64,000 bases of DNA, taken from positions 620,001 to 684,000 of the forward strand of contig NZ_JAMZDX010000006.1 of NCBI RefSeq assembly GCF_024172095.1, given 5' to 3'. Numbering within the stretch: position 1 is the first letter of the stretch; every line of letters begins with the position of its first letter. A program made the position numbers and the translations under genes. The notes under the pieces are model-generated. The model saw only the letters and a list, made by a program, of their open reading frames with translations. It was not told where the DNA came from and ran no database searches. This document shows, in pieces, positions 10,519-18,400 of the stretch. The stretch comes from Kitasatospora cinereorecta (lineage in GTDB: Bacteria; Actinomycetota; Actinomycetes; Streptomycetales; Streptomycetaceae).

Positions 10519-10535
10519 ATACCCCCTCCCGGTAT
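10519..10535. promoter_or_regulatory. CsoR-like palindrome upstream of the DUF6153 gene
   Basis: ATACCCCCTCCCGGTAT is an inverted repeat (ATACC/GGTAT, 7-nt centre) with the C-tract between A/T edges typical of copper-sensing CsoR operators. On the minus strand it overlaps a possible -10 hexamer TATGGT, so a bound repressor would block transcription towards the DUF6153 and lipoprotein genes. The assignment to CsoR is inference. Confidence 0.5.
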
Positions 10536-10596
10536 CACCACCCCTCCGGAACCTGCTCGCCGCCCCCGACGTTCCCCGACGGGAGGACGCAACCGG

Positions 10597-11109
10597 ATGA
10601 AGACCCGCCAGCCCGACCGTGACGTCCCCGGCCCCGGCGCGCCCTGGAACGAGATCGCCCCCCGGCTCTGGATGGGCGGCCACTACTGGAGCGGCCCGGA
10701 CGGACTGGAACTCGCCGTCGTGGAGTACCAGTTCGACACCGTGATCAGCCTGGTCGATATTCCCGGACACGGCCCCGCCCCCGGCGTCGAGCACCACTGC
10801 GCTCCGGTTCCCGACGGCCCCCTCAACGCCGCTCAGCTGGCGGCCGTGCTCGCCCTCTGCGACACCGCGGTGGCCGCCCACCGTGCCGGCCGCACCACCC
10901 TGGTCCGCTGCCACTCGGGCTACAACCGATCGGGACTGGTTGTCGCCCAGACCCTGATCTCGCTCGGCCGCCCTGCGGACCAGGCGATCGCCCTGATCCG
11001 CAGCCGCCGCTCACCGTGGGCCCTCCACAACGACCTCTTCGTGGACTACCTCACCACCGGCCTGGAGACCGCCCAACTCCTCACCAGCCTTGGCGCGCCC
11101 GAGATTTGA
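10597..11109 (+). CDS. dual-specificity / tyrosine-type protein phosphatase
   Basis: 170-residue cytoplasmic phosphatase of the DSP fold. The P-loop signature CHSGYNRSG gives catalytic Cys105 and Arg111 in the C-x5-R motif, followed by the helix SGLVVAQTLI. The ATG at 10597 has GGGAGG 10 nt upstream. An open frame continues further upstream but overlaps the divergent DUF6153 gene and has no family similarity. The substrate is unknown; such proteins dephosphorylate Tyr or Ser/Thr residues or small phosphates. Confidence 0.85.
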   Translation: MKTRQPDRDVPGPGAPWNEIAPRLWMGGHYWSGPDGLELAVVEYQFDTVISLVDIPGHGPAPGVEHHCAPVPDGPLNAAQLAAVLALCDTAVAAHRAGRTTLVRCHSGYNRSGLVVAQTLISLGRPADQAIALIRSRRSPWALHNDLFVDYLTTGLETAQLLTSLGAPEI

Positions 11110-11269
11110 TGGTCACTCACTTTGATCCTGCCGCGCCGCTTTCTGCCCAAGCAGTCGCCCAGTAGGACAGGTTGGCGATCAGTCACCGATGTCCGCTTGC
11201 CGCATTCCGATCGCGTCGACCGCTGAGTGACGGCTGTGCTACGTTCCGTGACGTCCGAAGCAACAAAAC

Positions 11270-11300
11270 GACCCCGGCGGTGCGGTAACACCCCGGGGTC
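11270..11300 (+). other. hairpin in the leader of the HTH gene
   Basis: GACCCCGG and CCGGGGTC form an 8-bp perfect stem around a 15-nt loop, ending 22 bp before the HTH start. The start itself lacks a Shine-Dalgarno sequence and is preceded by CCTAACCTCCC. It may be a regulatory RNA leader, an attenuator or a terminator for the upstream phosphatase gene. Confidence 0.4.
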
Positions 11301-11322
11301 CGGCACTAGGCCTAACCTCCCA

Positions 11323-12306
11323 ATGCGCATCCATCGTACCGAAGTTGCCAGCCACTTCACGCAACTCCCCAACCGTGTCGTGCAGAATCGCCGGTTGTCC
11401 TACACTGCGCGCGGTCTGCTCGTGGACCTCCTCTCCCGCCCCGACGGCTGGCGCGAGGACGGTCGGCAGATGGCCGACACCAGCCCGCAGGGGCGCGGCG
11501 CGATCCGCAGGGCGCTGAAGGAGCTGACCGCCGCCGGCTTCTACCGGGTCGAGAAGATCCGACTGCCCGACGGCACCATCCGCACCATCACCCACGTCTA
11601 CGACACCCCGCAGCTCGTCCCACCGGGTGTCACCCGTCCAGACGCCGGTGAACCACCCACCGGCCGCGCAGACATGCTTTTAAAAAACCTAGACAAAGAA
11701 CCCACCTCCCCTGCCGAGCAGGCTCCGGAACCGGCCGCCGCGACTGAGCGGCCGACGAGGAGGAGGCGGCGGGAAGCCGCCGTCCGACCACCCGTGGAAC
11801 CGGCGGACGAGCAGACCCGGGAAGCAGTGGCCACCCTCTTCCGGGTGATCCGTCCCGAGCCGCGGCTACGCCTCGGCGAAGCCGAAGCGCGCGAACTCGC
11901 GCCACTGGTCGCCCAGTGGCTGGCTCGCGGCAGCACCCCCGCCGACCTCGCCCGCGCCCTGCTGCCCGGCCTGCCCGCCCCGATGCACTCGGCAGCGGCG
12001 GTGCTCCGGTACCGCCTGGAACGCGGCATGCCACCCGCCCAGGAGCCCGCGCCACCCGCCGTGCCCAGATACGCCGAATGCGTCGGATGCCACGACCCGG
12101 TACCCCGACCCGGCCTCTGTCGCCCCTGCGCGGGCAGCCCGGCCCGGACCGTCTCGATCGGCCACGGCGCGGACGTGGCGGCCGCAGGCGCCGCACGCGT
12201 CAGAGCCGCCCTGCACTCCGCCCTGGCCGCAGGCCGGCGCGCCGCACCGCCACTCAGACCGCGTCCACCCCGCACCCTGGCCGCCTGCGCGGTCGGAGCG
12301 ACCTAG
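11323..12306 (+). CDS. winged-helix DNA-binding protein
   Basis: 327-residue cytoplasmic protein. Residues 1-90 form a helix-turn-helix domain (NRVVQNRRLSYTARGLLVDL, then RGAIRRALKELTAAGFYRVE) of the type found in plasmid replication initiators and many streptomycete HTH proteins. The middle is Pro/Glu/Arg-rich, residues about 170-235 look helical, and the C-terminus has a CVGCHDPVPRPGLCRPC zinc-knuckle-like motif with four Cys. ATG 11323 is chosen by homology to the conserved MRIHRTEVASHF start; an upstream GTG would add 32 atypical residues. No good ribosome site is present. Targets are unknown. Confidence 0.75.
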   Translation: MRIHRTEVASHFTQLPNRVVQNRRLSYTARGLLVDLLSRPDGWREDGRQMADTSPQGRGAIRRALKELTAAGFYRVEKIRLPDGTIRTITHVYDTPQLVPPGVTRPDAGEPPTGRADMLLKNLDKEPTSPAEQAPEPAAATERPTRRRRREAAVRPPVEPADEQTREAVATLFRVIRPEPRLRLGEAEARELAPLVAQWLARGSTPADLARALLPGLPAPMHSAAAVLRYRLERGMPPAQEPAPPAVPRYAECVGCHDPVPRPGLCRPCAGSPARTVSIGHGADVAAAGAARVRAALHSALAAGRRAAPPLRPRPPRTLAACAVGAT

Positions 12307-12363
12307 CGGATCGTTGCCTGGTCGCGTGCGTGCTCGCGGGCGGCGTTCCCGCCTCGGTCCGGC

Positions 12364-12461
12364 TCAGAGTGCGATGAGCCGGACTCGGTCGCCGCAGAGC
12401 TTTGCCATGTCGTCGACGCCTCGGCCGTGAGTCACGAGGACAATCCTTGCGAGTCCAGCAC
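12364..12461 (-). pseudogene. vapC toxin remnant with internal deletion
   Basis: Only the two ends of a PIN-domain toxin remain. A GTG at 12461 begins VLDSQGLS, the usual VapC N-terminus with the first catalytic Asp, and ends at a TGA after ten codons. Nearby, in a different frame, VDDMAKLCGDRVRLIAL is a typical VapC C-terminus and ends at 12364. Roughly 100 central codons are missing. It follows the intact-looking antitoxin gene in the expected order. Confidence 0.65.
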
Positions 12462-12496
12462 GCCTGTCCCGAAGCGTTCGGTCACGTGGGACTCGC

Positions 12497-12736
12497 TCAA
12501 CCCGCCGACCCGGCGGAGCCGGAAGTCCGTGCGCTCGCCTCCGACATCTCCTCGGCGGTGAACGCGCCCTGCTCATCCCGGCAGCGGCGAAGGTTGTCCG
12601 CGAGCAGCTGGTGTTGGATCTGGCGCGCGACTGCCTCCGCGACGAATCCGGAGACGTCGTTGGTGAGTCTCCTCAGCTCCTCCACCTGTTCCGTCGGGAG
12701 AGTGACGGTGATGCGTGTGACGAAGAGCTTGTCCAC
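12497..12736 (-). CDS. ribbon-helix-helix antitoxin, VapB type
   Basis: 79-residue CopG/RHH-type antitoxin. The strand FVTRITVTLPTEQVEEL and helices around VSGFVAEAVARQ form the DNA-binding domain, and the C-terminus GAFTAEEMSEA resembles the toxin-neutralising tail of actinobacterial VapB. GTG 12736 has AGGG 7 nt upstream and fits family length; a GTG at 12760 would add eight residues. Its toxin gene (12364-12461) has collapsed, so this is now an orphan antitoxin that may persist as a DNA-binding protein. Confidence 0.7.
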   Translation of the reverse strand: MDKLFVTRITVTLPTEQVEELRRLTNDVSGFVAEAVARQIQHQLLADNLRRCRDEQGAFTAEEMSEASARTSGSAGSAG

Positions 12737-12752
12737 GGGGCAGCCCTGTTTC

Positions 12753-13214
12753 TTAGGCACTCCCGGCTGTGGGCCAGTGCTTCGGAGGAAGCGTGGAGGG
12801 ATCCACGATCCGCAATCGGCTCTGATGTGACGGGTCGATCGAGGTGAGGGATATCAGAAGTTGACCCGTTGCGCGTTCGAGTTCGGTCAACGCATGCGGC
12901 AGGCCGGCGCAGACGGTGGCGACGGCGGCGCCCAGACCGACGAGGCCGCCATGCTTGTGATTGTGGCGGTACTCAATCCGGTGCAGCCCCGATTCGGCGA
13001 TCGCCGTGACCTCCAGTGGGCGAGCCATCTGCTTGGTGTCGTTGGTGATCACGGCCTGGAACCCGGCTGCGGCAGCCCGCGCGTAGAGGTCGATGTCCTT
13101 GGTACCTGCCCAGCCAGCGGTCTCTGCCACGTGCTGAAGCTCGTGTTGCTTCAGTAGCAGTCGAGCCATGTGGGCCAACGGCAAGGGGACATTCTCGTCG
13201 AGCAGGATCCTCAA
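12753..13214 (-). CDS. PIN-like toxin (DUF5615/VapC45-like)
   Basis: About 153 residues beginning with the canonical LRILLDENVPLPLA, where the Asp-Glu pair corresponds to the first acidic site of PIN-like nucleases. Other conserved parts are GTKDIDLYARAAAAGF and VITNDTKQMA, giving the remaining acidic residues, and a basic/His patch RIEYRHNHKHGG. The start is a TTG at 13214 that overlaps a TGA (TTGA); ATG 13256 is an in-frame alternative adding 14 residues. It is the expected toxin partner of the upstream DUF433 gene. Probable RNase activity is inferred from the fold family. Confidence 0.7.
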   Translation of the reverse strand: MRILLDENVPLPLAHMARLLLKQHELQHVAETAGWAGTKDIDLYARAAAAGFQAVITNDTKQMARPLEVTAIAESGLHRIEYRHNHKHGGLVGLGAAVATVCAGLPHALTELERATGQLLISLTSIDPSHQSRLRIVDPSTLPPKHWPTAGSA

Positions 13215-13857
13215 GAGGCGGCCTGCCGGGGCCGTCGTCCGAGTAGCTGTCGACATAGTCGGTGAAGTCGGCCGCATCACGAGCAGCTTCGGGGGTGACG
13301 CCGGGGTAGAAGTCCCTGATCGACTCCGGGCGGACGCCGTCCCTCAGAAGAGCCGCGACCTCCGAAGCGGGAATCCGCGTTCCGTCGATCACCGGTTCAC
13401 CACCCCGAACCAGGGGATCAACGGACAGATGATTCCTGGGACGCAGCAGGTTCGGGATCTGTCGGCCGTTTCGATAGAACGGCCGAAGGACATCGACCAT
13501 CTCGTGGATGACCATATTGCCTCGCTTACGCACGAGGTCGACGGCGTGGTTCGGGTCTGCCAGATAGATTGTGTCGTCGCCGGCCACGAGCCGGTAGCTG
13601 GACAGATGCTCGCGTTCGTCGAGATCGTCGCGCAAGGTGCCCAGAGCACGGCGAATCCTCTGGAGCGACGCTTCCTCCCGAAGCCTCACGCAGATGCGAA
13701 GCGCGACGACATCCCGGAATGAGTAGAGAATCGGCCGGGAGGCGGAGATCTCCGGCACGAGGACGGCGCCGCGCGAACCTGCGGCTCTGCGCCAGTGAGA
13801 CAGCTGGCGCAGGGTGGCGCCGGACAGCGCGGCAGCGAGCTTCGGCTCGTAAGACAC
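12973..13857 (-). CDS. MerR-like HTH plus DUF433 antitoxin, read through into the toxin gene
   Basis: Encodes 294 residues. Residues 1-75 resemble a MerR-type HTH (LSGATLRQLSHWRR, SFRDVVALRICVRLRE), and residues about 150-215 are a DUF433 domain (PVIDGTRIPASEVAALL, FYPGVTPEAARDAADF). This pairing with a PIN-like gene is a known antitoxin arrangement. GTG 13857 has GGGAGG at 7-nt spacing. The DUF433 part ends near TDYVDSYSD, but the frame then runs about 70 codons into the toxin gene as an Arg/Pro-rich tail. The TGA at 13213, which overlaps the toxin start, lies in another frame, so a C-terminal frameshift is likely. Confidence 0.7.
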   Translation of the reverse strand: MSYEPKLAAALSGATLRQLSHWRRAAGSRGAVLVPEISASRPILYSFRDVVALRICVRLREEASLQRIRRALGTLRDDLDEREHLSSYRLVAGDDTIYLADPNHAVDLVRKRGNMVIHEMVDVLRPFYRNGRQIPNLLRPRNHLSVDPLVRGGEPVIDGTRIPASEVAALLRDGVRPESIRDFYPGVTPEAARDAADFTDYVDSYSDDGPGRPPLEDPARRECPLAVGPHGSTATEATRASARGRDRWLGRYQGHRPLRAGCRSRVPGRDHQRHQADGSPTGGHGDRRIGAAPD

Positions 13858-13887
13858 GGCGGCGCCTCCCACAGCTCACACGACGGC

Positions 13888-13901
13888 GTACGGAACCGTA
13901 C
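13888..13901. promoter_or_regulatory. perfect palindrome upstream of the DUF433 antitoxin
   Basis: GTACGGAACCGTAC, a 6+2+6 perfect inverted repeat 31 bp upstream of the antitoxin start. On the minus strand it contains TACGGT, a possible -10 element. Its position fits autoregulation by the antitoxin, as is usual in type II toxin-antitoxin operons. Confidence 0.45.
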
Positions 13902-14115
13902 TTCATGGTCGCTTACAGCCGACGTGCCCGCCAGGATTTCACCCGAACGGGGACTCGCCAGAGGCCGAAGTTCCACCGGGCAGTCCGAGGAGGCCAGCGG
14001 AGATCAGGCGGGAGTACAGCCGGTGGAGAGGCCATGCCGCAGGTAGGTCGCTAATGATCACCAAGGGCAGGCGTTCGCAGAGAGGGACGGTCGGGCTGAC
14101 GCGGTACACGCCGTG

Positions 14116-14619
14116 TCATGGTGAGCTTCTGCCGCCCGGTGCCGGTGGCGAGCTCGCTGAGGCGTTTGCCGACCACGGAAACGCCGGGCCAGGGTTCCTG
14201 TGCGGGTACCAGGGCTTGCGCCGACGAAGCAACTCCTCACCGTGCTCGCACCAAGTGAATCCGGGCTTCCGCAGCAGCTTCCGGAACACCGCGTCGACCG
14301 TCTCCGGGTGGGCGGCGGCCAGGCGGCGGATCGGCAGTGGCGCGATCGACGCCTCGCGCAGGTATGCGCGCAGCACGTCCTGGTACTGCCTGCGGCCCGC
14401 GAGGGCTGGCTCGGCGAAGAGGTCACGCAGGAGCCCGTAGTCCGCGTAGAAGTTGAGTCCGTCGACCTCGTCGTAGATGACGCCGACCGTGTCCGAGTCC
14501 GCCAGGGCTTGCGGCAGTCCGACCGGCAGGTCGATTCCCGGCAGCCGCCCGCCCTGGGCCCGGTCGGGCCGCCCGGCGACTGCGGCCTCGGCATGCTCGT
14601 CACCTCGGTCAATCCTCGT
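14116..14619 (-). pseudogene. start-less fragment of an unidentified protein
   Basis: An open frame of about 167 codons lies between a TGA at 14620-14622 and the stop at 14116. It has no ATG, GTG or TTG until a GTG at 14376, yet its translation looks protein-like throughout: VIYDEVDGLNFYADYG, LLRDLFAEPALAGRRQYQDV, LREASIAPLPIRRLAAAHPE, FRKLLRKPGFTWCEHGEELL. It is probably the C-terminal part of a decayed gene; I do not recognise the family. Apart from this fragment and the palindrome at 13888-13901, I see nothing identifiable in the 887 bp from 13858 to 14744. Confidence 0.4.
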
Positions 14620-14744
14620 TCATCCATCACACGCGGCCTGAGCTGATCGTGCCCGCGTGTGATCGCCACATCGGAACCCTGTTCCTTCCCCCGGCGTCGT
14701 GGACTACGGTCGTACGCGTTTGCGGTCACGGGGGAGGACTGTGC

Positions 14745-15467
14745 ATGGCAATCGAACTGCCGGGCGAGGTTGTGGAGTTCCTGTCGTTCATCGGTATCAA
14801 CTGGCCGACGGTGAACGAGGACAGCGTGCGGGAGTTCGCCTCGCACGTACGGGAGTTCGCACAGAACGTGGAGTCCGCGCACCAGGAGTCCACCGCGACG
14901 GTCCACCAGCTGGGCCAGGCGTACGAGGGAGCCTCCTACGAGGCGCTGCTCGCCAAGTGGGCGTCGGTCTCCGAGCAGCACCTCACCCAACTGGTGCAGG
15001 CCTGCCACGTGGTGGCGGACGCGCTGGACGTCGCGGCCGACGTGATCGTGGCGATGAAGGTCGAGACGATAGGTGAACTCATCGGTCTGGCTGCGGCGTT
15101 CGTCGCCGATCAGGCCGCCGCGGTGGCCACCTTCGGCGCGGCCGAGGCCGCCGTCATCCTGATCGAGGAGACCGCGAAGCGCCTGATCAACTACCTGGAA
15201 CAGCAACTGGAGCAGTACATCATCGCCCAGGTGGTCGAGGCCGCGATCGAACCGTTGATCGACACTGTGGCGAACGCCGTGTCCGGGCTGGTGTTCCAGG
15301 CGGCGGAGTCCGCGCTCGGGGTGAGCGGCGGCGGTGGCGGCACCGGTTTCCGGATCGACCCGGACGCCCTCGACGACCACGCCCGGATGATGCACGACCA
15401 CGCCGAGACCGTCGCCGGTCACGCGCAGGCGTTCCAGTCCAAGATCGCGGGGGTGAGCTTCGAATGA
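14745..15467 (+). CDS. WXG100/ESX-like helical protein of an Rhs cassette
   Basis: 240-residue, almost entirely alpha-helical protein. The first 100 residues resemble the WXG100/PPE-like helical hairpins found on type VII-linked or polymorphic toxin proteins (VREFASHVREFAQNVESAHQ, a YEGASYEALLAKW turn). Amphipathic Ala-rich helices, a Gly-rich linker (SGGGGGTG) and a second short helical hairpin (ARMMHDHAETVAGHAQAFQS) follow. No signal peptide is seen. ATG 14745 is preceded by GGGGGAGG with 7-nt spacing. Its stop overlaps the start of the Rhs gene (ATGA), so the two are translationally coupled; it probably acts as a delivery or chaperone partner. Confidence 0.7.
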   Translation: MAIELPGEVVEFLSFIGINWPTVNEDSVREFASHVREFAQNVESAHQESTATVHQLGQAYEGASYEALLAKWASVSEQHLTQLVQACHVVADALDVAADVIVAMKVETIGELIGLAAAFVADQAAAVATFGAAEAAVILIEETAKRLINYLEQQLEQYIIAQVVEAAIEPLIDTVANAVSGLVFQAAESALGVSGGGGGTGFRIDPDALDDHARMMHDHAETVAGHAQAFQSKIAGVSFE

Positions 15468-18400
15468 GCAACCAGATCGTCAAGGCACTCGAACACGGCG
15501 CCGAGAAGCTCGGCAAGACCCTGGCCGAGGACGCCGGCAAGGCGCTGAAGGGCTTCTACAAGAAGGCCGGCGACAACCTGAAGAAGGTCGCCCACAACAC
15601 CCGCGAGGTCGAGGCCAAGCACGCCAAGGACCTCGAGAAGATCCTCAGCGGCCACGGCGGCAAGGGCGTCCCCCACCCCCGCGCCGGCTCCGGCGGCCAC
15701 GGCCCGCGCGGCACCTCCCACCCCAAGCGGCGCGGCCGCGATCAGGTGCAGAAGCCGCGCACCGAGGGCCGCCGCCACGACTCCCGCAAGTGCCCCGGCG
15801 AGCCCGTCGACATCGCCACCGGCCGGATGTTCATCGACCAGGTCGACGCCTCCCTCCCAGGCTCCCTCCCACTGGAGTTCACCCGCAACTTCGAGTCCGG
15901 GTTGCTGACCGGCCGCTGGATGGGCCCGAAGTGGATCTGCACCTTCGACGAACGCCTGGAGATCGACGAACAGGGCGTCGTCCACATCCGTGCCGACCGG
16001 ATCACCCAGGCCTACCCCCACCCCGAACCCGGCGACCCGGTGTTCGCGTCCGCCGGCTCCCGCCACGAACTCGACCTGACCGACGGCCTCTACACGGTCA
16101 CCGACCCGGCCACCGGCTTGCTCAAGGAGTTCACCCCCACCCCCGAGCGCGACGAAGCCCTCCTCACCCGAGTACGCGACCGCCACGGCCGCCACTACAC
16201 CTTCAGCTACGACGAGGACGGCATCCCCCTCGCCATCACCCACTCCGGCGGCTACAAGCTCCTCGTCACCGTCGACGCCGACCGCATCACCGCCCTGCGC
16301 CTCGCCAACGCCACCGAATCCGGCGGCGACGCGTTGCTGATGCGCTACAGCTACACCGACGGCGACCTCACCGCCGTCTACAACTCCAGCGGCAAGCCCA
16401 TGCGCTTCGCCAACGACGCAGTCGGCCGCGTCCTGTCCTGGACCGACCGCAACAACTCCCAGTACCGCTACACCTACGACCAGCACGACCGGATCACCGA
16501 CGAGGGTGGCGCCGACGGCACCCTGCGCTTCCACTTCGCCTACGGCGACCCCGACCCCGAAACCGGCCTGCGCACCCACACCGAGACCAACGTCCTCGGT
16601 CACACCACCACCTACCTGATCAACGAAAACGCCCAGATCACCGCCGTCACCGACCCCCTGGGCCACACCACCACCTACGAACGCGACGACTACGACCGCC
16701 TCCTGGCCGAGACGGACCCCCTCGGCCGCACCACCCGCTACGAGTACGACGGCGCCGGCGACCTGGTCCGCGTGACGCGCCCCGACGGCGAGCAGACCAC
16801 GGTTACCTACTCCGACCGCCTCAGCCTGCCCGTCACCATCGCCGAGCCCGGCGGCGCCACCTGGCAGCAGGAGTACGACGACAGCGGCCTGCGCACCGCG
16901 CTGACCGACCCACTCGGTGCCACCACGCGTTACACCCACGACGAACTCGGCCACCTCACCTCGATCACGGACGCGCTCGGCAACACCAGCCTCGTCACCG
17001 GCAACGCGGCTGGCCTGCCGGTCGAGCTCACCGGTCCGACCGGAGCTCTCACCCGGCTCACCCGCGACGCCTTCGGTCGCATTCGCACCATCACCGATCC
17101 ACTCGGCGGCATCACCCGGCTGACCTGGACTGTCGAGGGGAACCTGGCGACGCGTACGGCTGCCGACGGCTCCACTCAGTCGTGGACCTACGACGGCGAG
17201 GGCAACAACCTCACCCACACCGACGAACTCGGCCAGGTGACCACCCTCGAATACACCCACTTCGAGACCCTCGCGGCGCGCACCACTCCCGACGGCAGCA
17301 GGATGACCTTCACCCACGACGCGAACATGCAGCTCGTGGCAGTCACCAACGCCATCGGCCAGGCCTGGAAGTACACCTACGACGACGCCGGCCGCCTCGT
17401 CGGCGAGACCGACTTCGACGGCCGGACCCTCGGCTACACACTCGACGGCGCCGGGCAGCTCACGGCGGTCACGGACCCGCTGGGCCGGCAGACCGTCTTC
17501 GGGTACGACCTGATGGGGCGCACCGTCAGCCGGACCGTCGGCGACCGCCGGACCGTGTACGGCTATGACCCGTCGGGCCACCTGACCCGGGCCTCCGGTC
17601 CGGACGCGGAGATCCTGCGAACCGTCGACGCACTCGGCAGACTTCTCACCGAGTCGGTGAACGGCCGTACCCTGTCCGTCACCCGGGACCGCCTCGGCCG
17701 GCGCCTCGGGCGGACCACGCCCTCCGGGCACACCAGCGTCTGGGAGTACGACGCCGCGGGCCGCCCGGCAGCGCTCACCACTGGCGGCGGCAGGTTCGGC
17801 TTCGCCTACGACGCGATCGGCCGGGAGCGCGAACGCACCATCGGAGACCACCTCACACTCACCAGCGACTGGGACGACCGGCACGCCCTCGTCGGGCAGA
17901 GCCTCCGCACCACCGCCTCGGCGGACCGACCGGTCCTCCAGCAGCAGGAGTACGAGTACCGCGCCGACGGCCACCTCGTCGGGCTGCGCGATTCGCTGCG
18001 CGGAGGCCGCACCTTCGACGTCTCGCCGACCGGCCGGGTCGTCGCGGTTCGGGCCGAGACCTGGACGGAGCAGTACACCTACGACCCGAACGGGAACCAA
18101 CTGACCGCCGACTGGCCACGGCAGGTCGGCGGCGAGACCGCGCTCGGCGCCCGGGAGTACACGGGCACTCGGCTCACCGCGGCGGGCCGTGTCCGTTACG
18201 AGTACGACTCCGCCGGCCGCATGACCCTCCGCCGGCAGACCCGCCTGTCGAAGGCTCCCGCCACCTGGCACTACACCTGGGACGACGAGAACCGGCTCGC
18301 CGAGGTCAGGACCCCGGACGGATCGCGCTGGCGCTACACCTACGACCCGTTCGGGCGACGGATCGCCAAGTGCCGCCTCGACGAGGCCGGAGCAGCCGTC

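Noticed and set aside
13795..14046. 83-codon forward frame downstream of the DUF433 gene region
   Set aside because: Ser/Gly/Arg-rich with no family similarity; it overlaps the antitoxin gene in antisense and its promoter.
14200..14646. 148-codon forward frame
   Set aside because: Antisense to the protein-like fragment 14116-14619; Val/Gln/Arg-rich shadow pattern.
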